Positions 1 through 14,303 are shown, counted from the stretch's first letter. The stretch: 64,000 bases of DNA from Xylocopa sonorina (GCF_050948175.1 NW_027490108.1:868001-932000); one strand, 5' to 3'. Made by a program: numbers and translations. The notes: generated from the letters alone by a model not told the origin.

Positions 1-545
1 TCATGAAACATAGAAGTGAGATGCGATATCGCGTTTTAAGGAGCATTAGAACTCTATTGCTACGATACGTAGACATCTGCAAACGCTATTTCCTAGCATG
101 GAAGTGTCTTATTTACGTTTTTTTGAAAGTGAATACGAGGTATACATGACACTTCGCAATGAATATTATATCTTATCATGAAACATAGAAGTGAGATGCG
201 ATATCGCGTAGTAAGAAGCACTAGAACTCTATTGCTACGATACGTAGACATCTGCAAACACTATTTCCCAGGATGGAAGGGTCGCATTTACATTCTTTTG
301 AAGTGAGTACGAGGTATACATAACACTCCATAATGAATATTATATCTTCTCATGATACATAGCAGTGAGATGCGATATCGCGTTTTAAGAAGCATTAGAA
401 CTCTATTGCTACGATACGTAGACATCTGCAAACGCTATTTCCTAGCATGGAAGTGTCGCATTTACATTCGTTTGAAGTGAATACGAGATATACATGACAC
501 TTCGCAATGAATATTATATCTTATCATGAAACAGAGGAATGAGAT

Positions 546-555
546 GCGATATCGC
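546..555. other. GCGATATCGC perfect 10-bp palindrome (once per monomer)
   Basis: A perfect dyad at unit positions 23-32, repeated in most monomers on both arm orientations. Some monomers break it: forms with gatatggcg occur around 27.8-29.9 kb, and forms with aggcatctcg occur in parts of 2.2-24.7 kb and 31-37 kb. It could be a protein-binding dyad or simply inherited sequence. It is the most regular symmetric element of the unit. Confidence 0.85.
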
Positions 556-623
556 GTTTTAAGAAGCATTAGAACTCTATTGCTACGATACGTAGACATC
601 TGCAAACGCTATTTCCTAGCATG

Positions 624-677
624 GAAGTGTCGCATTTACATTCGTTTGAAGCGGATACGAGATATATATGACACTTC
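624..677. other. 8-bp inverted repeat with 38-nt loop (once per monomer)
   Basis: GAAGTGTC at 624-631 is the reverse complement of GACACTTC at 670-677, separated by 38 nt. The arrangement recurs in most monomers, so a transcript or single strand could form one stem-loop per unit. Many monomers carry cacttc changed to cactcc, which weakens the stem. Units of the 'caagg' type also contain TTCCT..AGGAA arms just upstream. Function is unknown. Confidence 0.7.
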
Positions 678-1879
678 GCAATGAATATTATATCTTATCA
701 TGAAACATAGGAATGAGGTGCTATATCGCGTTTTGAGAAGCATTAGAACTCTATTGCTACGATACGTAGACATCTGCAAACGCTATTTCCTAGCATGGAA
801 GTGTCGCATTTACATTCTTTTGATGTGAATACGAGATATACATGACTCTTCGCAATGAATATTATATCTTCTCATGAAACATAGCAGTGAGATGCGATAT
901 CGCGTTTTAAGAAGCATTAGAACTCTATTGCTCCGATACGTAGACATCTGCAAACGCTATTTCCTAGCATGGAAGTGTCGCATTTACATTCAATTGAAGT
1001 GAATACGAGATATACATGACACTTCGCAATGACTATTATACCTTATCATGAAACATAGAAGTGAGATGCGATATCGCGTTTTAAGGAGCATTAGAACTCT
1101 ATTGCTACGATACGTAGACATCTGCAAACGCTATTTCCTAGCATGGAAGTGTCTTATTTACGTTCTTTTGAAAGTGAATAAGAGGTATACATGACACTTC
1201 GCAATGAATATTATACCTTATCATTAAACATAGAAGTGAGATGCGATATCGCGTTTTAGGAAGCATTGGAACTCTATTGCTACGATACGTAGACATCTGC
1301 AAACGCTATTTCCTAGCATGGAAGTGTCGCATTTATATTCGTTTGAAGCGGATACGAGATATATATGACACTTCGCAATGAATATTATATCTTATCATGA
1401 AACATAGGAATGAGGTGCTATATCGCGTTCTAAGAAGCACTAGAACTCTATTGCTACGATACGTACACATCTGCAAACGCTATTTCCCAGGATGGAAGGG
1501 TCGCATTTACATTCTTTTGAAGTGAGTACGAGGTATACATAACACTCCATAATGAATATTATATCTTCTCATGATACACAGCAGTGAGATGCGATATCGC
1601 GTTTTAAGAAGCATTAGAACTCTATTGCTACGATACGTAGACATCTGCAAGCGCTATTTTCTAGCATGGAAGTGTCGCATTTACATTCGTTTGAAGTGAA
1701 TACGAGATATACATGACACTTCGCAATGAATATTATATCTTATCATGAAGCATAGGAATGACATGCGATATCGCGTTTTAAGAAGCATTAGAACTCTATT
1801 GCTACGATACGTAGACATCTGCAAACGCTATTTCCTAGCATGGAAGTGTCGCATTTACATTCATTTGAAGTGAATACGA

Positions 1880-3230
1880 GGTATACATTACACTTCGCAA
1901 TGAAAATTATACCTTATCATGAAACATAGAAGGGAGATGCGATATCGCGTTTTAGGAAGCATTGGAACTCTATTGCTGCGATACGTAGACATCTACAAAC
2001 GCTATTTCCTATCAAGGAAGTGTCGCATTTACATTCTTGTGAAGAGAAATCGAGGTATACATGACACTTCGCAATGAATATTATATCTTATCATATAACA
2101 TAGAAGTGAGATGCGATATCGCGTCTTAAGAAGCATTAGAACCCTATTGCTACGATACGTGGACATCTGCAACCGCTACTTCCTAGCATGAAAGTGTCGC
2201 ATTTACATTCATTTGAAGTGAATACGAGGTATACATGACACTCCACAATGAATATTATATCTTATCACGGAACATAGAAATGAAATGAGGCATCTCGTTA
2301 TAAGAAGCATTAGAACTCTATTGCTACGATACGTAGACATCTGCAAACGCTATTTCCTAGCATGGAAGTGTCGCAATTACATTCTTTTGATGTGAATACG
2401 AGATATACATGACACTTCGCAATGAATATTATATCTTCTCATGAAATATAGCAGTGAGATGCGATATCGCGTTTTAAGAAGCATTAGAACTCTATTGCTA
2501 CGATACGTAGACATCTGCAAACGCTATTTCCTAGCATGGATGTGTCGCATTTACATTCATTTGAAGAGAATACGAGGTATACATTACACTTCGCAATGAA
2601 TATTATACCTTATCATGAAACATAGAAGGGAGATGCGATATCGCGTTTTAGGAAGCATTGGAACTCTATTGCTGCGTTACGTAGACATCTACAAACGCTA
2701 TTTCCTATCAAGGAAGTGTCGCATTTACATTCTTGTGAAGAGAAATCGAGGTATACATGACACTTCGCATTGAATATTATATCTTATCATATAACATAGA
2801 AGTGAGATGCGATATCGCGTCTTAAGAAGCATTAGAACCCTATTGCTACGATACGTGGACATCTGCAACCGCTACTTCCTAGCATGAAAGTGTCGCATTT
2901 ACATTCATTTGAAGTGAATACGAGGTATACATGACACTCCACAATGAATATTATATCTTATCACGGAACATAGAAATGAAATGAGGCATCTCGTTATAAG
3001 AAGCATTAGAACTCTATTGCTACGATACGTAGACATCTGCAAACGCTATTTCCTAGCATGGAAGTGTAGCAATTACATTCTTTTGATGTGAATACGAGAT
3101 ATACATGACACTTCGCAATGAATATTATATCTTCTCATGAAATATAGCAGTGAGATGCGATATCGCGTTTTAAGAAGCATTAGAACTCTATTGCTACGAT
3201 ACGTAGACATCTGCAAACGCTATTTCCTAG
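1880..3230 (+). repeat. Nested 4-monomer (696-bp) tandem duplication
   Basis: The signature gaagagaaatcgagg occurs at 2041 and 2737. The signature tgaaatgaggcatctcg occurs at 2281 and 2977. Both spacings are exactly 696 bp. The duplication overlaps the left edge of the first 22-monomer HOR copy, and its second half is repeated again in HOR copy 2. The 4-mer therefore formed before the 22-mer duplicated. Confidence 0.85.
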
Positions 3231-5933
3231 CATGGAAGTGTCGCATTTACATTCGTTTGAAGTGAATACGAGATATACATGACTCTTCGCAATGAATATT
3301 ATATCTTATCAAGAAACATAGGAATGAGGTGCTATATCGCGTTTTGAGAGGCATTTGAACTCTATTGCTACGATACGTAGACATCTGCAAAGGCTATTCC
3401 CTAGCATGGAAGGGTCGCATTTACATTCTTTTGATGTGAATACGAGGTATACATGACAATCCACAATGAAAATTATATCTTATCACGGAACATAGAAATG
3501 AAATGAGGCATCTCGTTTTAAGAAGCATTAGAACTCTATTGCTACGATACGTAGACATTTGCAAACGCTATTTCCTAGCATGGAAGTGTCGCATTTACAT
3601 TCACTTGAAGTGAATACGAGGTATACATGACGCTTCGCAATGAATATTATATCTTATCATATAACATAGAAGTGAGATGCGATATCGCGTCTTAAGAAGC
3701 ATTAGAACCCTATTGCTACGATACGTGGACATCTGCAACCGCTACTTCCTAGCATGAAAGTGTCGCATTTACATTCGTTTGAAGTGAACACGAGATATAC
3801 ATGACACTTCGCAATGAATATTATATCTTATCATATAACATAGAAGTGAGATGCGATATCGCGTCTTAAGAAGCATTAGAACCCTATTGCTACGATACGT
3901 GGACATCTGCAACCGCTACTTCCTAGCATGAAAGTGTCGCATTTACATTCATTTGAAGTGAATACGAGGTATACATGACACTCCACAATGAGTATTATAT
4001 CTTATCACGGAACATAGAAATGAAATGAGGCATCTCGTTATAAGAAGCATTAGAACTCTATTGCTACGATACGTAGACATCTGCAAACGCTATTTCCTAG
4101 CATGGAAGTGTCGCAATTACATTCTTTTGATGTGAATACGAGATATACATGACACTTCGCAATGAATATTATATCTTCTCATGATCTATAGCAGTGAGAT
4201 GCGATATCGCGTTTTAAGAAGCATTAGAACTCTATTGCTACGATACGTAGACATCTGCAAACGCTATTTCCTAGCATGGAAGTGTCGCATTTACATTCAT
4301 CTGAAGTGCACACGAGGTATACATGACACTTCGCAATGAATATTATACCTTATCATGAAACACAGAAGGGAGATGCGATATCGCGTTTTAGGAAGCATTG
4401 GAACTCTATTGCTGCGATACGTAGACATCTGCAGACGCCATTTCCTAGCATGGAAGTGTCTTATTTACGTTCTTTTGAAGTGAATACGAGGTATACATGA
4501 CACTTCGCAATGAATATTATATCTTATCATGAAACACAGAAGGGAGATGCGATATCGCGTTTTAGGAAGCATTGGAACTCTATTGCTGCGATACGTAGAC
4601 ATCTGCAAACGCTATTTCCTAGCATGGAAGTGTCTTATTTACGTTCTTTTGAAGTGAATACGAGGAATACATGACACTTCGCAATGAATATTATATCTAA
4701 TCATGAAACATAGAGGTGAGATGCGATATCGCGTTCTAAGAAGCACTAGAAATCCATTGCTACGATACGTAGACATCTGCAAACGCTATTTCCTAGGATG
4801 GAAGTGTCGCATTTACATTCTTTTGAACTGAGTACGAGGTATACATAACACTCCATAATGAATATTATATCTTCTCATGAAACATAGGAATGAGGTGCTA
4901 TATCGCGTTATAAGAAGCATTAGAACTATATTGCTACGATACGTAGACATCTGCAAACGCTATTTCCTAGCATGGAAGTGTCGCATTTACATTCTTTTGA
5001 TGTGAATACGAGACATACATAACTCTTCGCAATGAATATTATATCTTCTCATGAAACATAGCAGTGAGATGCGATATCGCGATTTAAGTAGCATTAGAAC
5101 TCTATTGTTACGAAACGTAGACATCTAAATGCGCTATTGCCTAGCAAGGAAGTGTCGCATTTACATTCGTTTGGAGTGAATACGAGGTATACATGACATT
5201 TCGCAATGAATATTATGTCTTATCATGAAGCATAGAAATGAGATGCGATATCGCGTTTTGAGAAGCATTAGAACTCTATTGCTACGATACGTAGACATCT
5301 GCAAATGCTATTTCCTAGCTTGGAAGTGTCGCACTTACGTTCTTTTGAAGTGAATGCGAGGTATACATGACACTTCGCAATGAACATTATTTCTTATCAC
5401 GAAACATATAAATGAGGTGTCATATTGCGATATAAGTAGCATTAGAACGCTATTGCTGCGATATGTAGACATCTGCAAACGCTATTTGCTAGCAAGCAAT
5501 AATCGCATTTACATTCTTTTGAAGTGAATACGAGGTATACATGACACTTCGCAATGAATATTATATCTTATCATGAAGCATAGAAGTGAGATGCGATATC
5601 GCGTTTTAAGAAGCATTAGAACTATATTGCCTCGACGCGTAAACATCTGCATACGCTATTTCCTAGCATGGAAGTATCGCATTTACATTCTTTTGAAGGG
5701 AATACGGGGTGCACATGACATTTCGCAATGAATATTATATCATATCACGAAACATGGAAATGAGATGCGATATCGCGATTTAAGTAGCATTGGAACTCTA
5801 TTGCTACGATACGTAGACATCTGCGAACGCTATTTCCTAGGCTGGAAACGTCGCATTTATATTGTTTTGAAGTAAATACAAGGTATACATGACACTTCGC
5901 AATGAACATTATATCTTATCATGTATCATAAAT
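2106..5933 (+). repeat. HOR A copy 1 (22 monomers, 3828 bp)
   Basis: Marker gcgtcttaag at 2121, 2817, 3687 and 3861 reappears at 5949, 6645, 7515 and 7689, each shifted by exactly 3828 bp (22 x 174). By eye I found only four differences from copy 2 (near 3789, 4364, 4928 and 5489). The left boundary lies in gtgagatgcgatatcgcgt, where units of different type are joined in register. This is the signature of unequal crossover between monomers at the same phase. Confidence 0.93.
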
Positions 5934-8900
5934 GTGAGATGCGATATCGCGTCTTAAGAAGCATTAGAACCCTATTGCTACGATACGTGGACATCTGCAA
6001 CCGCTACTTCCTAGCATGAAAGTGTCGCATTTACATTCATTTGAAGTGAATACGAGGTATACATGACACTCCACAATGAATATTATATCTTATCACGGAA
6101 CATAGAAATGAAATGAGGCATCTCGTTATAAGAAGCATTAGAACTCTATTGCTACGATACGTAGACATCTGCAAACGCTATTTCCTAGCATGGAAGTGTC
6201 GCAATTACATTCTTTTGATGTGAATACGAGATATACATGACACTTCGCAATGAATATTATATCTTCTCATGAAATATAGCAGTGAGATGCGATATCGCGT
6301 TTTAAGAAGCATTAGAACTCTATTGCTACGATACGTAGACATCTGCAAACGCTATTTCCTAGCATGGATGTGTCGCATTTACATTCATTTGAAGAGAATA
6401 CGAGGTATACATTACACTTCGCAATGAATATTATACCTTATCATGAAACATAGAAGGGAGATGCGATATCGCGTTTTAGGAAGCATTGGAACTCTATTGC
6501 TGCGTTACGTAGACATCTACAAACGCTATTTCCTATCAAGGAAGTGTCGCATTTACATTCTTGTGAAGAGAAATCGAGGTATACATGACACTTCGCATTG
6601 AATATTATATCTTATCATATAACATAGAAGTGAGATGCGATATCGCGTCTTAAGAAGCATTAGAACCCTATTGCTACGATACGTGGACATCTGCAACCGC
6701 TACTTCCTAGCATGAAAGTGTCGCATTTACATTCATTTGAAGTGAATACGAGGTATACATGACACTCCACAATGAATATTATATCTTATCACGGAACATA
6801 GAAATGAAATGAGGCATCTCGTTATAAGAAGCATTAGAACTCTATTGCTACGATACGTAGACATCTGCAAACGCTATTTCCTAGCATGGAAGTGTAGCAA
6901 TTACATTCTTTTGATGTGAATACGAGATATACATGACACTTCGCAATGAATATTATATCTTCTCATGAAATATAGCAGTGAGATGCGATATCGCGTTTTA
7001 AGAAGCATTAGAACTCTATTGCTACGATACGTAGACATCTGCAAACGCTATTTCCTAGCATGGAAGTGTCGCATTTACATTCGTTTGAAGTGAATACGAG
7101 ATATACATGACTCTTCGCAATGAATATTATATCTTATCAAGAAACATAGGAATGAGGTGCTATATCGCGTTTTGAGAGGCATTTGAACTCTATTGCTACG
7201 ATACGTAGACATCTGCAAAGGCTATTCCCTAGCATGGAAGGGTCGCATTTACATTCTTTTGATGTGAATACGAGGTATACATGACAATCCACAATGAAAA
7301 TTATATCTTATCACGGAACATAGAAATGAAATGAGGCATCTCGTTTTAAGAAGCATTAGAACTCTATTGCTACGATACGTAGACATTTGCAAACGCTATT
7401 TCCTAGCATGGAAGTGTCGCATTTACATTCACTTGAAGTGAATACGAGGTATACATGACGCTTCGCAATGAATATTATATCTTATCATATAACATAGAAG
7501 TGAGATGCGATATCGCGTCTTAAGAAGCATTAGAACCCTATTGCTACGATACGTGGACATCTGCAACCGCTACTTCCTAGCATGAAAGTGTCGCATTTAC
7601 ATTCGTTTGAAGTGAATACGAGATATACATGACACTTCGCAATGAATATTATATCTTATCATATAACATAGAAGTGAGATGCGATATCGCGTCTTAAGAA
7701 GCATTAGAACCCTATTGCTACGATACGTGGACATCTGCAACCGCTACTTCCTAGCATGAAAGTGTCGCATTTACATTCATTTGAAGTGAATACGAGGTAT
7801 ACATGACACTCCACAATGAGTATTATATCTTATCACGGAACATAGAAATGAAATGAGGCATCTCGTTATAAGAAGCATTAGAACTCTATTGCTACGATAC
7901 GTAGACATCTGCAAACGCTATTTCCTAGCATGGAAGTGTCGCAATTACATTCTTTTGATGTGAATACGAGATATACATGACACTTCGCAATGAATATTAT
8001 ATCTTCTCATGATCTATAGCAGTGAGATGCGATATCGCGTTTTAAGAAGCATTAGAACTCTATTGCTACGATACGTAGACATCTGCAAACGCTATTTCCT
8101 AGCATGGAAGTGTCGCATTTACATTCATCTGAAGTGCACACGAGGTATACATGACACTTCGCAATGAATATTATACCTTATCATGAAACACAGATGGGAG
8201 ATGCGATATCGCGTTTTAGGAAGCATTGGAACTCTATTGCTGCGATACGTAGACATCTGCAGACGCCATTTCCTAGCATGGAAGTGTCTTATTTACGTTC
8301 TTTTGAAGTGAATACGAGGTATACATGACACTTCGCAATGAATATTATATCTTATCATGAAACACAGAAGGGAGATGCGATATCGCGTTTTAGGAAGCAT
8401 TGGAACTCTATTGCTGCGATACGTAGACATCTGCAAACGCTATTTCCTAGCATGGAAGTGTCTTATTTACGTTCTTTTGAAGTGAATACGAGGAATACAT
8501 GACACTTCGCAATGAATATTATATCTAATCATGAAACATAGAGGTGAGATGCGATATCGCGTTCTAAGAAGCACTAGAAATCCATTGCTACGATACGTAG
8601 ACATCTGCAAACGCTATTTCCTAGGATGGAAGTGTCGCATTTACATTCTTTTGAACTGAGTACGAGGTATACATAACACTCCATAATGAATATTATATCT
8701 TCTCATGAAACATAGGAATGAGGTGCTATATCGCGTTATAAGAAGCATTAGAACTCTATTGCTACGATACGTAGACATCTGCAAACGCTATTTCCTAGCA
8801 TGGAAGTGTCGCATTTACATTCTTTTGATGTGAATACGAGACATACATAACTCTTCGCAATGAATATTATATCTTCTCATGAAACATAGCAGTGAGATGC

Positions 8901-9761
8901 GATATCGCGATTTAAGTAGCATTAGAACTCTATTGTTACGAAACGTAGACATCTAAATGCGCTATTGCCTAGCAAGGAAGTGTCGCATTTACATTCGTTT
9001 GGAGTGAATACGAGGTATACATGACATTTCGCAATGAATATTATGTCTTATCATGAAGCATAGAAATGAGATGCGATATCGCGTTTTGAGAAGCATTAGA
9101 ACTCTATTGCTACGATACGTAGACATCTGCAAATGCTATTTCCTAGCTTGGAAGTGTCGCACTTACGTTCTTTTGAAGTGAATGCGAGGTATACATGACA
9201 CTTCGCAATGAACATTATTTCTTATCACGAAACATATAAATGAGGTGTCATATTGCGATATAAGTAGCATTAGAACGCTATTGCTGCGATATGTAGACAT
9301 CTGCAAACGCTATTTCCTAGCAAGCAATAATCGCATTTACATTCTTTTGAAGTGAATACGAGGTATACATGACACTTCGCAATGAATATTATATCTTATC
9401 ATGAAGCATAGAAGTGAGATGCGATATCGCGTTTTAAGAAGCATTAGAACTATATTGCCTCGACGCGTAAACATCTGCATACGCTATTTCCTAGCATGGA
9501 AGTATCGCATTTACATTCTTTTGAAGGGAATACGGGGTGCACATGACATTTCGCAATGAATATTATATCATATCACGAAACATGGAAATGAGATGCGATA
9601 TCGCGATTTAAGTAGCATTGGAACTCTATTGCTACGATACGTAGACATCTGCGAACGCTATTTCCTAGGCTGGAAACGTCGCATTTATATTGTTTTGAAG
9701 TAAATACAAGGTATACATGACACTTCGCAATGAACATTATATCTTATCATGTATCATAAAT
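5934..9761 (+). repeat. HOR A copy 2 (22 monomers, 3828 bp)
   Basis: A direct tandem copy of 2106-5933. Similarity continues about 19 bp past the formal end (to about 9780) and then breaks: copy 1 is followed by gcgtcttaag while copy 2 is followed by gcgttttaaaaagc. The copies share even rare variants, such as the unit with gttacgaaacg and ctaaatgcgctattgcc. Confidence 0.93.
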
Positions 9762-10604
9762 GTGAGATGCGATATCGCGTTTTAAAAAGCATTAGAACCC
9801 TATTGCCTCGATGCGGAGATATCTGCAAAGGCTATTTCCTAGCATGGAAATGTCACATTTACATTCTTTTGAAGTGAATACGAGGTGTACATGACACATC
9901 GCAATGAATATTATATCTTATCATCAAACATAGTAATGTGATGCGATATCGAGATTTAAGTAGCATTAGAACTCTATTGCTACCATACGTAGACATCTGA
10001 ATACGCTATTTCCTAGCAGCGAAGTGTCGCATTTACATTCGTTTGGAGTGAATACCAGGTATACATGACACTTCGCAATGAATATTATATCTTATCATGA
10101 AACATAGAAGTGAGATGCGATATCGCATTTTAAGAAGCATTCGAACTCTATTGCCTCGACGCGTACACATCTGCAGACGCTATTTCCAAGCATGGAAGTG
10201 TCGCATTTACATACTTTTGAAGTGAGTACGAGATGTACAGGACACTTCGCGATGAATATTATATCTTATCACGAAACATATAAATGAGATGCGATATGGC
10301 GATTTAAGTAGCATTAGAACTCTATTGCTACGAATCGTAGACATCTGAATACGCCATTTCCTAGCAAGGAAGTGTCGCATTTACATTCGTTTGAAGTGAA
10401 TACGAGGTATATATGACACTTCGCAATGAACATTATATCTTATCATGAAACATAGAAGTGAGATGCGATATCGCGTTTTTAGAAGCATTAGAACTATATT
10501 GCCTCGACGCGTAGACATCTGCATACGCTATTTCCTAGCATGGAAGTATCGCATTTACATTCTTTTGAAGGGAATACGGGGTGCACATGACATTTCGCAA
10601 TGAA
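9762..10604 (+). repeat. Bridging satellite block between HOR A and HOR B
   Basis: Ordinary 174-bp units, including the marker gttttaaaaagc (9777) with cctcgatgcggagatatc. Near-identical neighbours of this marker occur at 18475 and 26130, so the block is one of three dispersed copies. The unit with cattcgaactctattgcctc and gagatgtacaggacac (about 10090-10245) reappears at about 26600-26780. Confidence 0.8.
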
Positions 10605-13600
10605 TATTATATCTTATAATGAAACATAGAATTGAGATTCGATATCGCGTTTTAAGAAGCATTAGAACTCTATTGCCTCGACGCGTAGACATCTGCAGAC
10701 GCTATTTCCTAGCATGGAAGTGTCGCATTTACATTCTTTTGAAGTGAATACGAGGTATACCTGATACTTCGCGATGAATATTATATCTTATCACGAAACA
10801 TATAAATGAGATGCGATATCGCGATTTAAGTAGCATTAGAACTCTATTGCTACGATACGTAGACATCTGAATACGCCATTTCCTAGCAAGGAAGTGTCGC
10901 ATTTACATTCGTTTGGAGGGAATACGAGGTATACATGACACTTCGCAATGAATATTATATCTTATCATGAAACATAGAAGTGAGATGCGATATCGCGATT
11001 TATGAAGCATTAGAAATCTATTGCTACGATACGTAGACATCTGCAAATGCTATTTCCTAGCTTGGAAGTGTCGCACTTACGTTCTTTTGAAGTGAATGCG
11101 AGGTATACATGACACTTCGCAATGAACATTATTTCTTATCACGAAACATATAAATGAGGTGTCATATCGCGATATAAGTAGCATTAGAACGCTATTGCTG
11201 CGATATGTAGACATCTGCAAACGCTATTTCCTAGCAAGCAATAATCGCATTTACATTCTTTTGAAGTGAATACGAGGTATACATGGCACTTCGCAATGAA
11301 TATTATATCTTATCATGAAACATAGAAGTGAGATGCGATATCGCGTTTTAAGAAGCATTAGAACTATATTGCCTCGACGCGTAGACATCTGCATACGCTA
11401 TTTCCTAGCATGGAAGTATCGCATTTACATTCTTTTGAAGGGAATACGGGGTGTACATGACATTTCGCAATGAATATTATATCATATCACGAAACATGGA
11501 AATGAGATGCGATATCGCGTTTTAAGAAGCATTAGAACTCCATTGCTACGATACTTGGACATCTGAATACGCCATTTCCTAGCAAGGAAGTGTCGCATTT
11601 ACATTCGTTTGGAGGGAATACGAGGTATACATGACACTTCGCAATGAATATTATATCTAATCATGAAACATAGAAGTGTGATGCGATTTCGCGTTTTAAG
11701 AAGCATTAGAACTCTATTGCCCCGACGCGTAGACATCTGCAGACGCTATTTCCTAGCATGGAAGTATCGCATTTACATTCTTTTGAAGTGAATACGAGGT
11801 ATACCTGACACTTCGCGATGAATATTATATCTTATCACGAAACATATTAATGAGATGCGATATCGCGATTTAAGTAGCATTAGAACACTGTTGCTACGAT
11901 ACGTAGACATCTGAATACGCAATTTCCTAGCAAGGAAGTGTCGCATTTACATTCGTTTGGAGGGAATACGAGGTATACATGACACTTCGCAATGAATATT
12001 ATATCTTATCATGAAACATAGAAGTGAGATGCGATATCGCATTTTAAGAAGCATTCGAACTCTATTGCCTCGACGCGTACACATCTGTAGACGCTATTTC
12101 CTAGCATGGGAATGTGGCATTTACATTCTTTTGAAGTGAATACGAGGTGTACATGACACTTCGCAATGAATATTGTATCTTATCACGAAACGTAGAAATG
12201 CGTTGCGATATCGCGATATAAGTAGCATTAGAACTCCATTGCTACGATACTTGGACATCTGAATACGCCATTTCCTAGGAAGGAAGTGTCGCATTTACAT
12301 TCGTTTGGAGGGAATACGAGGTATACATGACACTTCGAAATGAATATTATATCTTATCATGAAACATAGAAGTGAGATGCGATACCGCATTTTAAGAAGC
12401 ATTAGAACTCTATTGCCTCGACGCGTAGACATCTGCAGACGCTATTTCCTAGCATGGAAGTGTCGCATTTACATTCTTTTGAAGTGAATACGAGATGTAC
12501 ATGACAATCCTCTATGAATATTATATCTTAGCAGGAAACTTAGAAATGAGATGCTATATCGCGCTTTGTGAAGCAATAGAACACTATTGCTATGATACGT
12601 AGACATCTGCAATCGCTATTTCCTAGCAACCAATAGTCGCATTTACATTCTTTTGAAGTGAATTCGAGGTTTACATGACACTTCGGAATGAATATTATAA
12701 CATATCACGAAACATAGAAATGAGATGCGATATCGCGATCTAAGAAGCATTAGTACTCTATTGCTACGATACGCAGGCATCTGCAAACGCTATGCCCTAG
12801 CAAGGAATAGTCGCATTTACATTCTTTTGATGTGAATACGAGGTATACATGACACTTCGCAATTAATATTATATCTTATAATGAAACATAGAATTGAGAT
12901 GGGATATCGCGTTTTAAGAAGCATTAGAACTCTATTGCCTCGACGCGTAGACATCTGCAGACGCTATTTCCTAGCATGGAAGTGTCGCATTTACATTCTT
13001 TTGAAGTGAATACGAGGTGTACATGACACTCCGCAATGAATATTATATCTTATCAGGAAACATAGAAATGAGATGCGAAATCGCGTTTTGAGAAGCATTA
13101 GAACTCTATTGCTACGATACGTAGACATCTGCAATCGCTATTTCCTGGCAACCAATAGTCGCATTTACATTATTTTGAAGTGAATTCGAGGTTTACATGA
13201 CACTTCGGAATGAATATTGTAACATATCACGAAACATAGAAATGAGATGCGATATCGCGATATAAGAAGCATTAGAAATCTATTGCTACGACACGTAGGC
13301 ATCTGCAAACGCTATGCCCTAGCAAGGAATAGTCGCATTTACATTCTTTTGATGTGAATACGAGGTATACATGACACTTCGCAATGAATATTATGTCTTA
13401 TAATGAAACATAGAATTGACATGCGAAATCGCGTTTTAAGGAGCATTAGAACTCTATTGCCTCGACGCGTAGACATCTGCAGAAGCTATTTCCTAGCATG
13501 GAAGTGTCGCATTAACATTCTTTTGAAGTTAATACGAGGTGTACAGGACACTTCGCGATGAATATTATATCTTATCACGAAACATATAAATGAGATGCGA

Positions 13601-14303
13601 TATCGCGATTTAAGTAGCATTAGAACTCTATTGCTACGAATCGTAGACATCTGAATACGCCATTTCCTAGCAAGGAAGTGTCGCATTTACATTCGTTTGG
13701 AGGGAATACGAGGTATACATGACACTTCGCAATGAATATTATATCTAATCATGAAACATAGAAGTGAGACGCGATATCGCGTTTTAAGAAGCATTAGAAC
13801 TCTATTGCCTCGACGCGTAGACATCTGCAAACTCTATGCCCAAGCAAGGAACAGTCGCATTTACATTCTTTTGATGTGAATACGAGGTATACATGACACT
13901 TCGCAATGAATATTATATCTTATAATGAAACATAGAACTGAGATTCGATATCGCGTTTTAAGAAGCATTAGAACTCTATTGCCTCGACGCGCAGACATCT
14001 GCAGACGCTATTTCCTAGCAAGGAAGTGTCGCATTTACATTCTTTTGGAGGGAATACGAGGTATACATGACACTTCGCAATGAATATTATATCTTATCAT
14101 GAAACATAGAAGTGAGATGCGATATCGCGTTTTAAGAAGCATTAGAACTATATTGCCTCGACGCGTAGACATCTGCATACGCTATTTCCTAGCATGGAAG
14201 TATCGCATTTACATTCTTTTGAAGGGAATACGGGGTGTACATGACATTTCGCAATGAATATTGTATCATATCACGAAACATGGAAATGAGATGCGATATC
14301 GCG
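10605..14303 (+). repeat. HOR B copy 1 (about 21 monomers, period 3826 bp)
   Basis: Marker gcgatttatgaagcattag at 10995 recurs at 14821, 3826 bp away (22 x 174 minus 2). The missing 2 bp is explained by a 2-bp deletion at about 14350 (gcaaactatttcc instead of gcaaacgctatttcc). I noted about six single-base differences from copy 2 (near 10699, 10807, 11285, 12339, 12505 and 13514). Unlike HOR A, units are dominated by cctcgacgcg and ctgaatacgcc variants. Confidence 0.92.

Larger units (their letters stand above)
524..697 (+). repeat. Exemplar 174-bp satellite monomer
   Basis: One full unit given as a reference for phase. I set phase 1 at the t of tcatgaaac. It contains the GCGATATCGC dyad at unit positions 23-32 and the GAAGTGTC / GACACTTC inverted repeat at unit positions 101-154. 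The unit starting at 698 is also 174 bp, which fixes the period. I see no convincing two-fold internal repeat (2 x 87 bp) in the unit. Confidence 0.95.
1..2105 (+). repeat. Mosaic satellite block with 4-, 6- and 7-monomer periodicity
   Basis: Units here carry ctacgatacg and catgg variants. The monomer with gtcttatttacg and the extra-base gaaagtg starts at 1 and again at 1046 (1045 bp, six units). The gcggatacgagatatatatg variant occurs at 651 and 1348 (four units). The cccaggatggaaggg variant occurs at 268 and 1486 (seven units). Different variants repeat at different spacings, so this block was shuffled by several overlapping exchanges rather than one regular HOR. Confidence 0.75.

Noticed and set aside
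1241..1260. Telomere-like TTAGG within gttttaggaagc
   Set aside because: A single five-base match per unit, not in tandem; it is a variant of gttttaagaagc.
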